A stretch of DNA of 64,000 nucleotides, from positions 372,001 through 436,000 of the forward strand of contig CAVZHA010000005.1 of the NCBI GenBank assembly GCA_963774945.1, read 5' to 3'. This DNA is from Trebonia sp963774945. Lineage in GTDB: Bacteria; Actinomycetota; Actinomycetes; Streptosporangiales; Streptosporangiaceae. The position numbers were made by a program, and so were the translations under genes. The notes below the pieces were generated by a model. That model worked only from the letters and a program-made list of their open reading frames with translations. It was not told where the DNA came from and searched no databases. Shown here piece by piece: positions 20,045 through 28,038 of this stretch. Numbering within the stretch: position 1 is the stretch's first letter; every line of letters begins with the position of its first letter.

Positions 20045-20184
20045 GAACTCCAGCGCCGCCACTGGTCAGAATCCGACCCAAGAAGTCCCGGCCGACGCCA
20101 ACATCGTCCGCGCCGAGTCAGACGGCGGGACGCTGAGGAGCCCACTGACTCGATCGCTCCATCAGGACCAGCAACTGCTCGCCG
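20045..20184. repeat. Partial duplication unit, copy 2
   Basis: It starts with the same GAACTCCAGCGCCGCCACTGG as copy 1, then degenerates (former codons for NILRVLRA remain recognisable as AACATCGTCCGCGCC). It ends in the real C-terminal coding part of the PIN toxin gene. Copy 2 therefore holds the intact toxin tail and a dead dipeptidase tail, the reverse of copy 1. Confidence 0.75.
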
Positions 20185-20732
20185 AATCCGGGCGTGCCGT
20201 GTGCCTGGAGATAGGCAGCGATGTCGTTGACTGTCATCACCGGACCATGCTTTCCTGTGCGACCAGCGACCGAACGAAGCGCCGTCATGACCTGGCCCGG
20301 ATAGAGACCGAGTGCGTCGAGCAGGAAGTCGTCGAGGGATTGCCTGGTGAGCGGCACGGGCATCGAAGCAGGCGGAAAGTCGGCCAGGTTGTCGGTGACG
20401 ATAACCTCGGCCCGGCCAGCCAATGCGGCCGCGACTACGTGCCGATCATTGGGATCGGGGAGCTGGATCGCCTCGACCAGCGGCTCCCACTCGGGCACGA
20501 GCGCATCGGGAAAGGTTGCATTCATCTGGCCGAGGAGGCGGGTTAGGTAGGCGTCGGCTTCATCGGGGGATACTCCTCGCTTGCCAAGCAGCAAGCGCAG
20601 GGTCCGGTCGAGCTCGGCGAGAATCTCCGAGCTCCAAAGCGGTCGATAGGCGCCTGTGCTGGCGATCTCGAGCAGGACATCGCGCGCTCTGCTTGGAACA
20701 AGAACGCACGTGTCGAGCAGTGCGCTGACCAT
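20118..20732 (-). CDS. PIN-domain toxin (VapC-like ribonuclease)
   Basis: 204 residues. The PIN core starts at LLDTCVLVPSRARD with the first catalytic Asp, continues through SSEILAELDRTL (Glu), and has PDPNDRHVVAAALAGRAEVIVTDNLADFP carrying the last acidic residues. An extended C-terminus (MTVNDIAAYLQAHG...GEQLLVLMERSSQW) resembles the long PIN proteins paired with excisionase-type antitoxins. ATG 20732 is four bases after the antitoxin stop, so it is tightly coupled. Predicted to cleave RNA when released from its partner. Its C-terminal coding region is duplicated near 19810. Confidence 0.88.
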   Translation of the reverse strand: MVSALLDTCVLVPSRARDVLLEIASTGAYRPLWSSEILAELDRTLRLLLGKRGVSPDEADAYLTRLLGQMNATFPDALVPEWEPLVEAIQLPDPNDRHVVAAALAGRAEVIVTDNLADFPPASMPVPLTRQSLDDFLLDALGLYPGQVMTALRSVAGRTGKHGPVMTVNDIAAYLQAHGTPGFGEQLLVLMERSSQWAPQRPAV

Positions 20733-20736
20733 GAAG

Positions 20737-21261
20737 CTAACGTTCGGACTTCTTGCGGGCAGCCTTCAAGGCGGCCTGGACCTCCTCTTGGTCCGCGCCG
20801 TACAGGCCCAAGCGCTCCGCATCGGCCGTCATCTCCGCGAACGCGAGCTCGGCCTGGCTCCGCTGCCGCCGGCGGTACTCGAGGAGGTCGTCCAACCGGA
20901 CCTTGCGATGGCGGCTCGGTTTGTCGAAGGGGATGACTCCCGCTTCGAGCAGTCGCACCAGCGTGGTCCGGGAGATATGCAGCAGATCGGCCGCCTCCTG
21001 AGTAGACAACAGCATGTGATGCGGGGCGACTGTGACCGCCAGGCCGGCCTTCATCGCCGCGGCGACCTGTAGAAGAACCTCGAACATCGGCTCAGGAAGT
21101 TCGACGCTCCGCCCGTCCGGGCCGGTCAGCCGAGGTCGGATGTCAGCGGTCTGTCGGCCGCGCTCCTGCAGCGCGCTCAGGAAGTCGATGACCTCGGCCG
21201 CGTCCTCCCGCGGCAGGTAAGTCTCGTCGGTGAATGGCTCGTTTCTGGCTGGTGTTGTCAT
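20737..21261 (-). CDS. Helix-turn-helix (excisionase-family) antitoxin
   Basis: 174 residues. The N-terminal half contains RLTGPDGRSVELPEPMFEVLLQVAAAM. The C-terminal part has an excisionase/MerR-type winged helix LLSTQEAADLLHISRTTLVRLLEAGVIPF...HRKVRLDDLLEYRR, followed by a basic tail. It is the first gene of the pair with the PIN toxin, the usual order for antitoxin then toxin. It should bind and mask the toxin and repress the operon. GAAGGTGAG precedes the start, and a perfect GATCAT/ATGATC palindrome lies 17-29 bases upstream. Confidence 0.88.
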   Translation of the reverse strand: MTTPARNEPFTDETYLPREDAAEVIDFLSALQERGRQTADIRPRLTGPDGRSVELPEPMFEVLLQVAAAMKAGLAVTVAPHHMLLSTQEAADLLHISRTTLVRLLEAGVIPFDKPSRHRKVRLDDLLEYRRRQRSQAELAFAEMTADAERLGLYGADQEEVQAALKAARKKSER

Positions 21262-21277
21262 TAACTCACCTTCAAAC

Positions 21278-21290
21278 GATCATTATGATC
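21278..21290 (-). promoter_or_regulatory. Probable operator of the toxin-antitoxin operon
   Basis: GATCAT-T-ATGATC is a perfect 13-base palindrome 17-29 bases upstream of the antitoxin start. On the minus strand it includes CATAAT, a possible -10, so antitoxin binding would block the promoter. It is in the divergent gap with murL. Confidence 0.45.
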
Positions 21291-21379
21291 AGTCCGCTCG
21301 TTTTGATCGATTCTAGTTCGGGAGCCTCATGATCGCAAGCGCCGGGACCTGCGCCCGGAGGTCGGTAAACTCGCCGGTG

Positions 21380-22787
21380 ATGAGTGCGCCAGGGGTTGTC
21401 GACGGGGTCACGCCAGCGCGTGGCCGGGTGTTCAGGTACGAGGGATTCGCCACCGACCCGGAGCGGGGGCTGCTGACCTGCCGGTACTCGCTGGACGGGC
21501 GGGACTTCGCCGAGCGGGTCTCGCTTTCCCCGGGGCCGCGCTGGGACACCCCGGCCGCCCGGGCCGCCGCCCGGCTGGTCTTCCTGCTGGCCGGCGTCTC
21601 CTACTACAAGACCGCCGCGCCGCCCGTCATCGACCTGGGCAGCACCGCGCTCACCGACGTCGAGCGCGCCTTCCTGCGCGACTTCTACCTGCAGGGCCTC
21701 GGCGAGTACGCCTACAAGAACGACCTCGACCTCTCCGACCTCCGCATCGAAGCGCCAACCGCCGCCCCGGCTGAGGCGCGCGCCGCTGCTGCGGCGCGCG
21801 CGCAGGCGCCCGCGCCTCCGACGAAAGACCGCCTGGGCCGGGCGCTGGTCCCGTTCGGCGGCGGCATCGACTCGATCGTGACCGTCGAGGGGGTGCGCAA
21901 GGTCGCCGCCGACGTGGCGCTGTTCGTGGTGAGCAGGCCGGGGGACCGGTTCGCCGCCATCGAGCGGCCGGCCGAGGTCAGCGGGCTGCCGGTCGTCCGG
22001 GCCGGGCGGGAGATCGACCCGCAGCTGCTGCGCTCGGCCGAGCTCGGGTTCCGCAACGGGCACGTGCCGGTGACCGGGGTCATCTCGGCCATCGCCGTCC
22101 TCGCCGCCGTCCTCGACGACCGGGACGTGGTGGTGATGTCCAACGAGTGGTCGGCGTCGGTCCCGACGCTGGAGTACCGGGGCGAGCCGGTCAACCACCA
22201 GTACTCCAAGAGCGCCGCGTTCGAGGCGGCCTTCCGCGACGTGCTCGCGGCCGACCCGGCCGGGCTGCCGGGCTACTTCTCCGCGCTGCGCGACCGGACC
22301 GAGCTCTGGGTCGGCGACAAGTTCGCCGCCCTGACCGAGTACCACGCGACGTTCCGCAGCTGCAATAAGGCCTTCATCATCGACCCGGCACGCCGGCTCG
22401 ACCACTGGTGCGGCAGCTGCGACAAGTGCTGCTTCATCGACCTGATCCTGGCCCCGTTCATGTCGGCCGAGCCAGCTCCGGGCGGTGTTCGCGGCCGACG
22501 GCGGCGGCGGCGAGCCGCTCGACAACCCGGAGCTCGCGCCGAAGTTCGAGGCGCTGCTTGGCTCGGGCACCAAGCCGTTCGAGTGCGTCGGCGAGGTCAA
22601 CGAGTGCCGCGCCGCGGTCGTGCTCGCCGCCCGGCGGCCGGATCGCGCCGCCAGCCCGCTCCTGCAGAAGCTGGCGGCCGAGATCAACGCCCGGCCCGAC
22701 GCGCCGACCGAAGCCGAGATCGAGGCCATGCGCCACCCGGTCGGCGCGAGCTTCGTGCCGGCCGCCCTGGCCGCCGAGTGGTCCTGA
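21380..22787 (+). CDS. murL: UDP-MurNAc-L-Ala-L-Glu epimerase
   Basis: MurL converts the L-Glu residue of UDP-MurNAc-L-Ala-L-Glu to D-Glu, replacing glutamate racemase for peptidoglycan. Visible are RYEGFATDPERGLLTCRYSLDG at the start, a PP-loop-like FGGGIDSIVTVEGV, MSNEWSASVPT, SKSAAFEAAF, and a Cys-rich HWCGSCDKCCFIDLILAPFM. An extra C near 22473 breaks the frame (family expects AEQLRAVFAADGG); the last 100 residues are in the next frame and end with AEWS. murD2 begins seven bases later, the diagnostic pair. ATG 21380 is chosen, with no strong Shine-Dalgarno. About 468 residues. Cytosolic. Confidence 0.93.
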
Positions 22788-22794
22788 GCCGAGC

Positions 22795-24180
22795 ATGGCA
22801 ACCAGCGACCGAGCGGCCCGACGCTCGGCTGGTCCGACCTGCGCGGCGCGCGGGTGGGCGTCTGGGGGCTCGGCCGCGAGGGGAGCGCGTCGCTGCGCAA
22901 GCTGCGCGCGCTCGGCGTCGAGCCCGTCCTGGTCGACGACAGCCCCGGGCGAGCCGGGCGTCCTCGCCACCGCCGACGGCGGCCTGGACGCCCTGGCCGC
23001 CTGCGAGATCGTCGTCAAGACCCCGGGCATCAGCCCCTACGGACCCGAGGCGGCCGGTCTCCGCCAGGCCGGGGTCATCCTGGTCGGCGGGCTCGGCCTG
23101 TGGCTGCAGGAAGCCGACCGGAACCGGGTCGTCTGCGTCACCGGGACCAAGGGCAAGTCCACCACCTCGTCCATCATCGGCCACCTGCTGGCCGGCCTCG
23201 GCTACCGGGCCCTGGTCGGCGGCAACTTCGGCGCCGCCCCCTATGACCCGCAGCACGCGGGCGACTACGACTACTGGGTGATCGAGGTCTCCAGCTACAC
23301 GGCCGCCGATCTGGCCAGCACGCCGCCGGTCACCGCGGTGACCTCGCTGCACCCCGACCACCTGCCCTGGCACGGCGGCGTCGAGCGGTACTACCGGGAC
23401 AAGCTGTCCGCCTGCTCGCAGCCGGGGGCGGAGCTGACCGTGGCCAACGGCGACAGCGCCCTGCTCCGCGAGCGGGCCGGCCTGCTGGCGCCGAAGGTGG
23501 AGTGGGTGTCGGAGGCACGACGAGCCGGGCGCGACCTGGATGGACCCGCTGCGGTCTGCCCGGGCGGGCACAACCGCCGCAACGCGCTGATCGCCCGCCG
23601 CGTCCTCGGCGCCCTCGGCAACGCGGCCGCCGACCAGCGACCTGGTCGACCGGTCCGCCGACGACGCGGCGCTGCGGCGCGCAGCCGACGGCTTCACCCC
23701 GCTGCCGTCCCGCCTCACCACCGTCGGCACGGTCGACGGGGTCGCGTTCGTCGACGACTCGCTGTCCACCAACGTGCTGCCGACGCTGGCCGCCCTCGAC
23801 GCCTTCCCCGGCCGCCGGGTCGCGCTCATCGTCGGCGGCCAGGACCGCGGCATCGACTACGCCCCGCTGGCGGCGGGCGTGCGCGGCAGAACCGCCCCGA
23901 CCCGCGTGCTGACTCTCCCCGACAGCGGCCCCAGGATCAGCGCCGCCTTCGCCGCGCGCAGCCGCGACAGACGTCGCCAACAAGGCCACCGCCGACACGG
24001 CTTCGCCGGCACCACCGACTGCCCCGACCTGGACGCCGCCGTCGCGGCGGCCTTCGCGTGGGCGCGCCCGGACGGCGTCGTGCTCCTCTCCCCGGCCGCC
24101 CCCAGCTTCGGCCGCTTCCGCGACTACCGCGACCGAGGCGACCAGTTCGCCGCCGCCATGCGCGCCTGCGCGCCCCCTAG
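22795..24180 (+). CDS. murD2: UDP-MurNAc-L-alanine--L-glutamate ligase, frameshifted
   Basis: MurD2 adds L-Glu (not D-Glu) to UDP-MurNAc-L-Ala; MurL then inverts it. The N-terminal nucleotide fold (RVGVWGLGREGSASLRKLRALG) is followed by the Mur-ligase ATP site VTGTKGKSTTSSIIGHLL, then VIEVSSYTAADL, SLHPDHLPWHGG and a C-terminal domain with VDDSLSTNVLPTLAALDAFPGRRVALIVGGQDRGIDY. Several frame changes occur: about 22825, 22950, 23515-23640 and 23965. The stop is uncertain because the last frame runs on; the family ends shortly after FRDYRDRGDQFAAAM, near 24160-24185. Start ATG 22795. The gene meets the convergent reductase remnant at its end. Confidence 0.9.
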   Translation: MATSDRAARRSAGPTCAARGWASGGSAARGARRCASCARSASSPSWSTTAPGEPGVLATADGGLDALAACEIVVKTPGISPYGPEAAGLRQAGVILVGGLGLWLQEADRNRVVCVTGTKGKSTTSSIIGHLLAGLGYRALVGGNFGAAPYDPQHAGDYDYWVIEVSSYTAADLASTPPVTAVTSLHPDHLPWHGGVERYYRDKLSACSQPGAELTVANGDSALLRERAGLLAPKVEWVSEARRAGRDLDGPAAVCPGGHNRRNALIARRVLGALGNAAADQRPGRPVRRRRGAAARSRRLHPAAVPPHHRRHGRRGRVRRRLAVHQRAADAGRPRRLPRPPGRAHRRRPGPRHRLRPAGGGRARQNRPDPRADSPRQRPQDQRRLRRAQPRQTSPTRPPPTRLRRHHRLPRPGRRRRGGLRVGAPGRRRAPLPGRPQLRPLPRLPRPRRPVRRRHARLRAP

Positions 24181-24532
24181 ATTGACGACCCGGGGGCTCG
24201 CCCGGGCGGTCGGGACCGGAGAAGTCGGCAAGCGCGAGCAGTCGTCCCCGGCCCGCGATCCGAGGCGCAATCACCAGCCGCTCCACGCGCCGGCCGAGAG
24301 CGCCTGGGCGACCGAGATGCTCGCGTGGACGCCGACGTCGCCCCCGTGGCTCGATCTGGCTGTCGGGACGCGCTTCGGCGTAGCTGCGGCGGCCCAGAAT
24401 GACCGCGTCCTGCGGGCCGATCACCGCCGCGAGGTTGGCGTCCATCGCGTCGTCCCAGTCGGTGATGAAGCCATCCGGATCCTCGGCCACCCCGTCGAGG
24501 GACAGCAACTCGTACACGACGATCTTTCGCAC
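24177..24532 (-). pseudogene. RibD C-terminal/DHFR-like reductase with internal deletion
   Basis: It starts normally, MRKIVVYELLSLDGVAEDPDGFITDWDD...GPQDAVILGRRSYAE, the N-terminal half of a RibD_C family reductase of about 185 residues. Right after GRRSYAE the sequence jumps to the C-terminal part (GGDVGVHASISVAQALSAG... VERLVIAPRIAGRGR), with roughly 65 residues missing and further frame changes. Only about 115 codons remain. The lost middle normally carries part of the NADPH and substrate site, so it is probably inactive. Its 3' end abuts murD2, and two tandem duplications lie just upstream. Confidence 0.7.
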
Positions 24533-24561
24533 GCCCGGAACCTCCGATTGGTTTCGCTCCC

Positions 24562-24633
24562 GCTGGTTGACTGATCAAGCTGGTTGACTGATCAAGCCGC
24601 AGAAACTAATCGTCAAGCCGCAGAAACTAATCG
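24562..24633. repeat. Two adjacent perfect tandem duplications (17 bp and 21 bp)
   Basis: GCTGGTTGACTGATCAA occurs at 24562-24578 and 24579-24595. An overlapping 21-bp unit, beginning TCAAGCCGCAGAAACTAAT, occurs at 24592-24612 and 24613-24633. They lie between the reductase start and the MerR gene end. Slippage or an assembly duplication are both possible. Confidence 0.8.
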
Positions 24634-24645
24634 CTGCCGGAGCGG

Positions 24646-25434
24646 TCAGCCGGGCTGATCCGCCAGCCGCTCCAGCCGCGCCCACCCGGCCCAGCCGCGC
24701 TCGCGCATGAGCTGCTGCATCCGCTCCATCCGCGGGTCGGACTCGACGGCCAGCGCGTCCAGCAGGTCGAACGGCAGGTCGTCGCTCGCCCCTCGCTCGC
24801 CTGCGCTCTCGCCGGCGGCGTAGGCCTGCTCGAGAGCAGGTCGGCCAGAATGTCGGCCGTCTTCCGCCAGGCGCGGGTCGTCGTCGCCTCCGGTCGCTTT
24901 CCACGATCTCCGACAGGACCCGGTAGAGCCGGACCATTCGCGGGTCTTCGAGCTGCGCGAGCTTGCCCGGCATCCACTCGCGGATCTGATCGGGCCAGCG
25001 CGCCGCGACCAGGATCCAGCCGTCCCGCTCGACCCGCCACGATCCGCTCCGACGCCCCGATCTGCCGAAGCCGGTCGAGATAGCAGGCCACCTCCGGCGG
25101 GACCAGCAGGCTGTCCCCGGCCGCGAGCTGCGCGATCTGCTTGCGGCTGGCCTCCAGCCGTCCGATCTCGTCGCGCAGCTGGTCGTCGATCCGCCTGACC
25201 GCGTCGGCGAAGGCCGCCGCGTCGGCTTGGAGCAGCTCGGCGATCTGACGACAGCGGCACGCCCGCGTTGGCGAGGGTGCGGATCTTGATCAGGGACACG
25301 ACCGCGGTCGCGCCGTACCGCCGGTAACCCGAGGCATCGCGCTCCGGCTCGGGCAGCAGCCCGATGTGGTGATAGTGCCGCACCGCCCGCACCGTGACGC
25401 CGGCGTAGGCCGCCAGTTGACCGATCGTCAGCAT
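24646..25434 (-). CDS. MerR-family regulator, frameshifted
   Basis: The N-terminal winged helix is LTIGQLAAYAGVTVRAVRHYHHIGLLPEPERDASGYRRYG, a classic MerR domain, followed by ALIKIRTLANAGVPL. The rest is spread over several frames (QIAELLQADAAAFADAVRRIDDQLRDEI; ACYLDRLRQIGASERIV; PGKLAQLEDPRMVRLYRVL; LPFDLLDALAVESDPRMERMQQLMRERG), giving a long C-terminal helical effector domain. It is the last gene of a three-gene minus-strand run with drrA- and drrB-like genes. It is the probable activator or repressor of that operon through the palindrome at 27119-27133. Ends at 24646 with ADQPG. Confidence 0.85.
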   Translation of the reverse strand: MLTIGQLAAYAGVTVRAVRHYHHIGLLPEPERDASGYRRYGATAVVSLIKIRTLANAGVPLSSDRRAAPSRRGGLRRRGQADRRPAARRDRTAGGQPQADRAARGRGQPAGPAGGGLLSRPASADRGVGADRGGSSGTAGSWSRRAGPIRSASGCRASSRSSKTREWSGSTGSCRRSWKATGGDDDPRLAEDGRHSGRPALEQAYAAGESAGERGASDDLPFDLLDALAVESDPRMERMQQLMRERGWAGWARLERLADQPG

Positions 25435-25484
25435 GCCCTCATCCTGCCCTCAACTCGCCAAGCCCGGAAACGCCGGCCAAGCGC

Positions 25485-26251
25485 TCAGGAGATCCGCCGA
25501 CGGTAGGCGACGTTCGCGCAGCACGTAGGCGACCACCAGGATGCCGACGCACCAGGCGAGGGCGGTCCAGATGCCGGCTGCCGACCGGCTGCCCGGCGAA
25601 CAGGTGCCCGGATCGTGTCGACGATCGAGGTCACCGGCTGGTTGTCGGCGAACGCGCGCACCGGCGCCGGCATCTTCGCCGGTCGGCACGAAGGCCGAGC
25701 TGATGAACGGCAGGAAGATGAGCGGGTAGGAGAACGCGCTCGCCCCGTCCACGCTCTTCGCGGTGAGCCCGGGGATGACGGCGATCCAGGTCAGCGCCAG
25801 CGTGAACAGCAGCAGGATGCCGGCCACCGCCAGCCACGCCAGCGCTCCGGCGCCGGACCGGAAGCCCATCGCGAACGCGACGCCGATCGACCAGCACCAG
25901 CGAGATCACGTTGGCGGCCAGCGAGGTCAGCACGTGCGCCCACAGCACGCCCGGCCGGGCGATCGGCATCGACTGGAACCGCTCGAAGATCCCGCCCTGC
26001 ATGTCGTTGAACAGCCGGAACGCGGTGTAGGAGATGCCCGACGCGATCGTGATGAGCAGGATGCCGGGCAGCATGTAGTTCACGTACGAGACCGACCCGG
26101 TGTCGATCGCGCCGCCGAAGACGTAGACGAACAGCAGCATGATGGCGATCGGCATGATCGCGGTGGTGATGATGGTGTCCGGGCTGCGGGTGACGTGGCG
26201 CATGGTCCGCCCGGTCAGGACGGCGGTGTCACCGACGAAATGCGTGGCCAT
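25485..26251 (-). CDS. DrrB-like ABC-2 permease, frameshifted
   Basis: Starts MATHFVGDTAVLTGRTMRHVTRSPDTIITTAIMPIAIMLLFVYVFGGAID, the DrrB/ABC-2 hallmark. About six TM segments follow, with the internal motif MQGGIFERFQSMPIARPGVLWAHV. Frame changes at about 25890, 25672 and 25575 spread the C-terminal part (SAFSYPLIFLPFISSAFVPT; VRAFADNQPVTSIVDTIR; GIWTALAWCVGILVVAYVL; YRRRIS) across frames. Inner-membrane partner of the ATPase upstream. Together they probably export a drug or lipid, and the regulator downstream suggests drug induction. Confidence 0.88.
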
Positions 26252-26283
26252 GATCGTTCCCTACTTCCCGTTGAGGTTCTCGC

Positions 26284-27100
26284 TCAGCTCGGCCGCAGGC
26301 CCGTGCTCCGCGTCAGCATCGTGCGGTCGCCGACGACCGCGAAGAAGACGTCCTCGAGGGAGGGCTGCTTCTCGACGTACTCGACCTTGGCGGGCGGCAG
26401 CAGCTGCCTTGAGCTCGGCCAGGGTGCCGTTGACGATGATCCGGCCCTGGTGCAGGATCGCGATCCGGTCGGCCAGCTGCTCGGCCTCGTCCAGGTACTG
26501 GGTCGTGAGCAGCACGGTCGTGCCGCCCGCGGCGAGCTCCCGGACGGCCTGCCACACCTCGATCCGCGCCTCCGGGTCCAGCCCGGTCGTCGGCTCGTCG
26601 AGGAAGATGACCGGCGGGTTCCCGATCAGGCTCATCGCGATGTCCAGCCGGCGGCGCATGCCACCGGAGTACGTCGCCGCCCGCCGACCGCCCGCCTCCG
26701 TCAGCGAGAAGCGCCTCAGCAGCTCGTCCGCGATCGCGCCGGGCTGCTTGAGGTGCCGCAGCCGGGCGACCAGGACGAGGTTCTCCCGCCCGGTCAGGAT
26801 CTCGTCGACCGCCGCGAACTGCCCGGTCAGGCTGATCGACTCGCGCACGTCAGCGGCGCGCGCGAAGACGTCGAAGCCGTTGACCACGGCCGTCCCGGCG
26901 TCGGCCCTCAGCAGCGTGGACAGGATCCGCACGACCGTGGTCTTGCCCGCACCGTTCGAGCCGAGCAGGGCGAAGATGCTGCCCCGCGCCACCTCGAAGT
27001 CCACGCCGCGCAGCACGCGCAGCTCCTTGTACGACTTCTCCAGGCCTCGCACCTGGATCGCAGGCCCGTGGGCCTGATCGGTTGCTGAAGGGTTGCTCAT
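26284..27100 (-). CDS. DrrA-like ABC transporter ATPase, one frameshift
   Basis: Walker A GSNGAGKTT, signature YSGGMRRRLDIA, Walker B VIFLDEPTTGLDP and switch TTQYLDEAEQLAD, as in daunorubicin-resistance ATPases. An extra G near 26404 breaks the frame; the spliced tail reads LLPPAKVEYVEKQPSLEDVFFAVVGDR, the conserved DrrA C-terminus, ending at 26284. Start is ATG 27100 (MSNPSATDQ). An ATG at 27112 is also in frame and sits close to the predicted -10, so a nearly leaderless message is possible. The permease starts 32 bases downstream. Confidence 0.92.
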
Positions 27101-27107
27101 GCCAGCC

Positions 27108-27139
27108 AGCATGGAGGGTTGACGCAGCGTCAAGGTCAA
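27108..27139 (-). promoter_or_regulatory. MerR-type promoter with palindromic operator for the drrAB-merR operon
   Basis: On the minus strand, TTGACC (27139-27134) and CATGCT (27113-27108) are 20 bases apart, longer than the usual 17 and typical of promoters that MerR proteins activate by untwisting. The spacer holds a perfect palindrome TTGACGC-A-GCGTCAA (plus strand, 27119-27133). The operon's own MerR gene is the natural regulator. Confidence 0.65.
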
Positions 27140-27176
27140 GCCGAGAACGCCAAAAACGCGAGAAACGCCAAAAAAC

Positions 27177-27874
27177 TTAGTCCGCGACCGTGATCCCCAG
27201 GTGGTGCGCGAGGAACGGAGCCAGCGTCATCAGCTGCAGGGTGTCGATGCGGACGCCGCTCAGCGACTCGAACCCCGCCTTGATCCCGGCGCCGGAAGCC
27301 GCGCCCCGGCAGTCGGAGTCGCTCGCCCAGCCGCGCCCCCCGCAGATCGACGTTGCTCGCAGTTCGCCTTGGTGAAGTCAAGCCCGCTCACCGTGCTGCC
27401 GGGAAACTTCACCCGCTGCAGCTTCGCCCCGCCGAAATCAACGTCCCGCAGCACGCAGTCGTCGAACGTCACGTCGGTCAGCGCGGCCTCGCGGAAATTG
27501 ACCGAGTCGAGCTTGCAGCCGCGGAAAACCACCCGCCGCAGGACGCAGGTGAACGCCTGCACCCCGGCGAAGACGCGACCCGTTGAACCACGCATCGGTA
27601 TACAGCGCCCCGGCGACGTCGACCGCCACCAGCCGGGTTTGCTCGAACCAGACGTCGGTGAACCGCGCCTTCCGCAGCCGCCCCTCGTCAAAGGAACCTC
27701 CGATGAACGCCGACTCGGTGAACCGCGCGCCGCTCGCGGCGGCCGCGTCGAAGGCGACGCCGTCGAATCGCACCCGGTCGTAGTCGCCGTCGATCTCAAG
27801 CGAGCCGGCCTGGACTCAAAATCGGACAGGCAGGACGCAAACGGCAGGTCATCGAGCTGGATTGGTGACTTCAT
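27177..27874 (-). CDS. Pentapeptide-repeat protein, frameshifted
   Basis: Repeated A(D/N)LxF-type quintets are visible across frames: VRFDGVAFDAAAASGARFTESAFIGGSFDEGRLRKARFTDVWFEQT, then FRGCKLDSVNFREAALTDVTFDDCVLRDVDFGGAKLQRVKF and GLDFTKANCEQVDLRGARLG. This builds a right-handed beta-helix. Some relatives shield DNA gyrase from quinolones (Qnr/MfpA), but most are unassigned. Start ATG 27874 (MKSPIQLDDLPFA) has AGGAAAA upstream. Frame changes lie near 27800, 27580, 27360 and 27290. About 230 residues, cytosolic. It converges on nothing; the DrrA operon lies downstream on the same strand. Confidence 0.85.
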
Positions 27875-28038
27875 GTCTGTTTTCCTAAACTGAGCGTCAT
27901 GGACGTTCTCCAGCTGCACCCTACCGAGGAGACGGCGGCGTCGCGCAGGATCCCGGTGGTAGTGCTCGATCCGGTCAAATAGCTTAAAGTCGTAAAAAAA
28001 GCCCTTGTCGCTCCATCGATGCAGCGGGAGGTCGTCTC

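Noticed and set aside
27875..28038. N-terminal extension of the pentapeptide-repeat protein (FFYDFKLFDRIEHYHRDPARR)
   Set aside because: It is in frame and looks protein-like, but no start codon was found for it and the ATG at 27874 has a Shine-Dalgarno; left out as unsupported.
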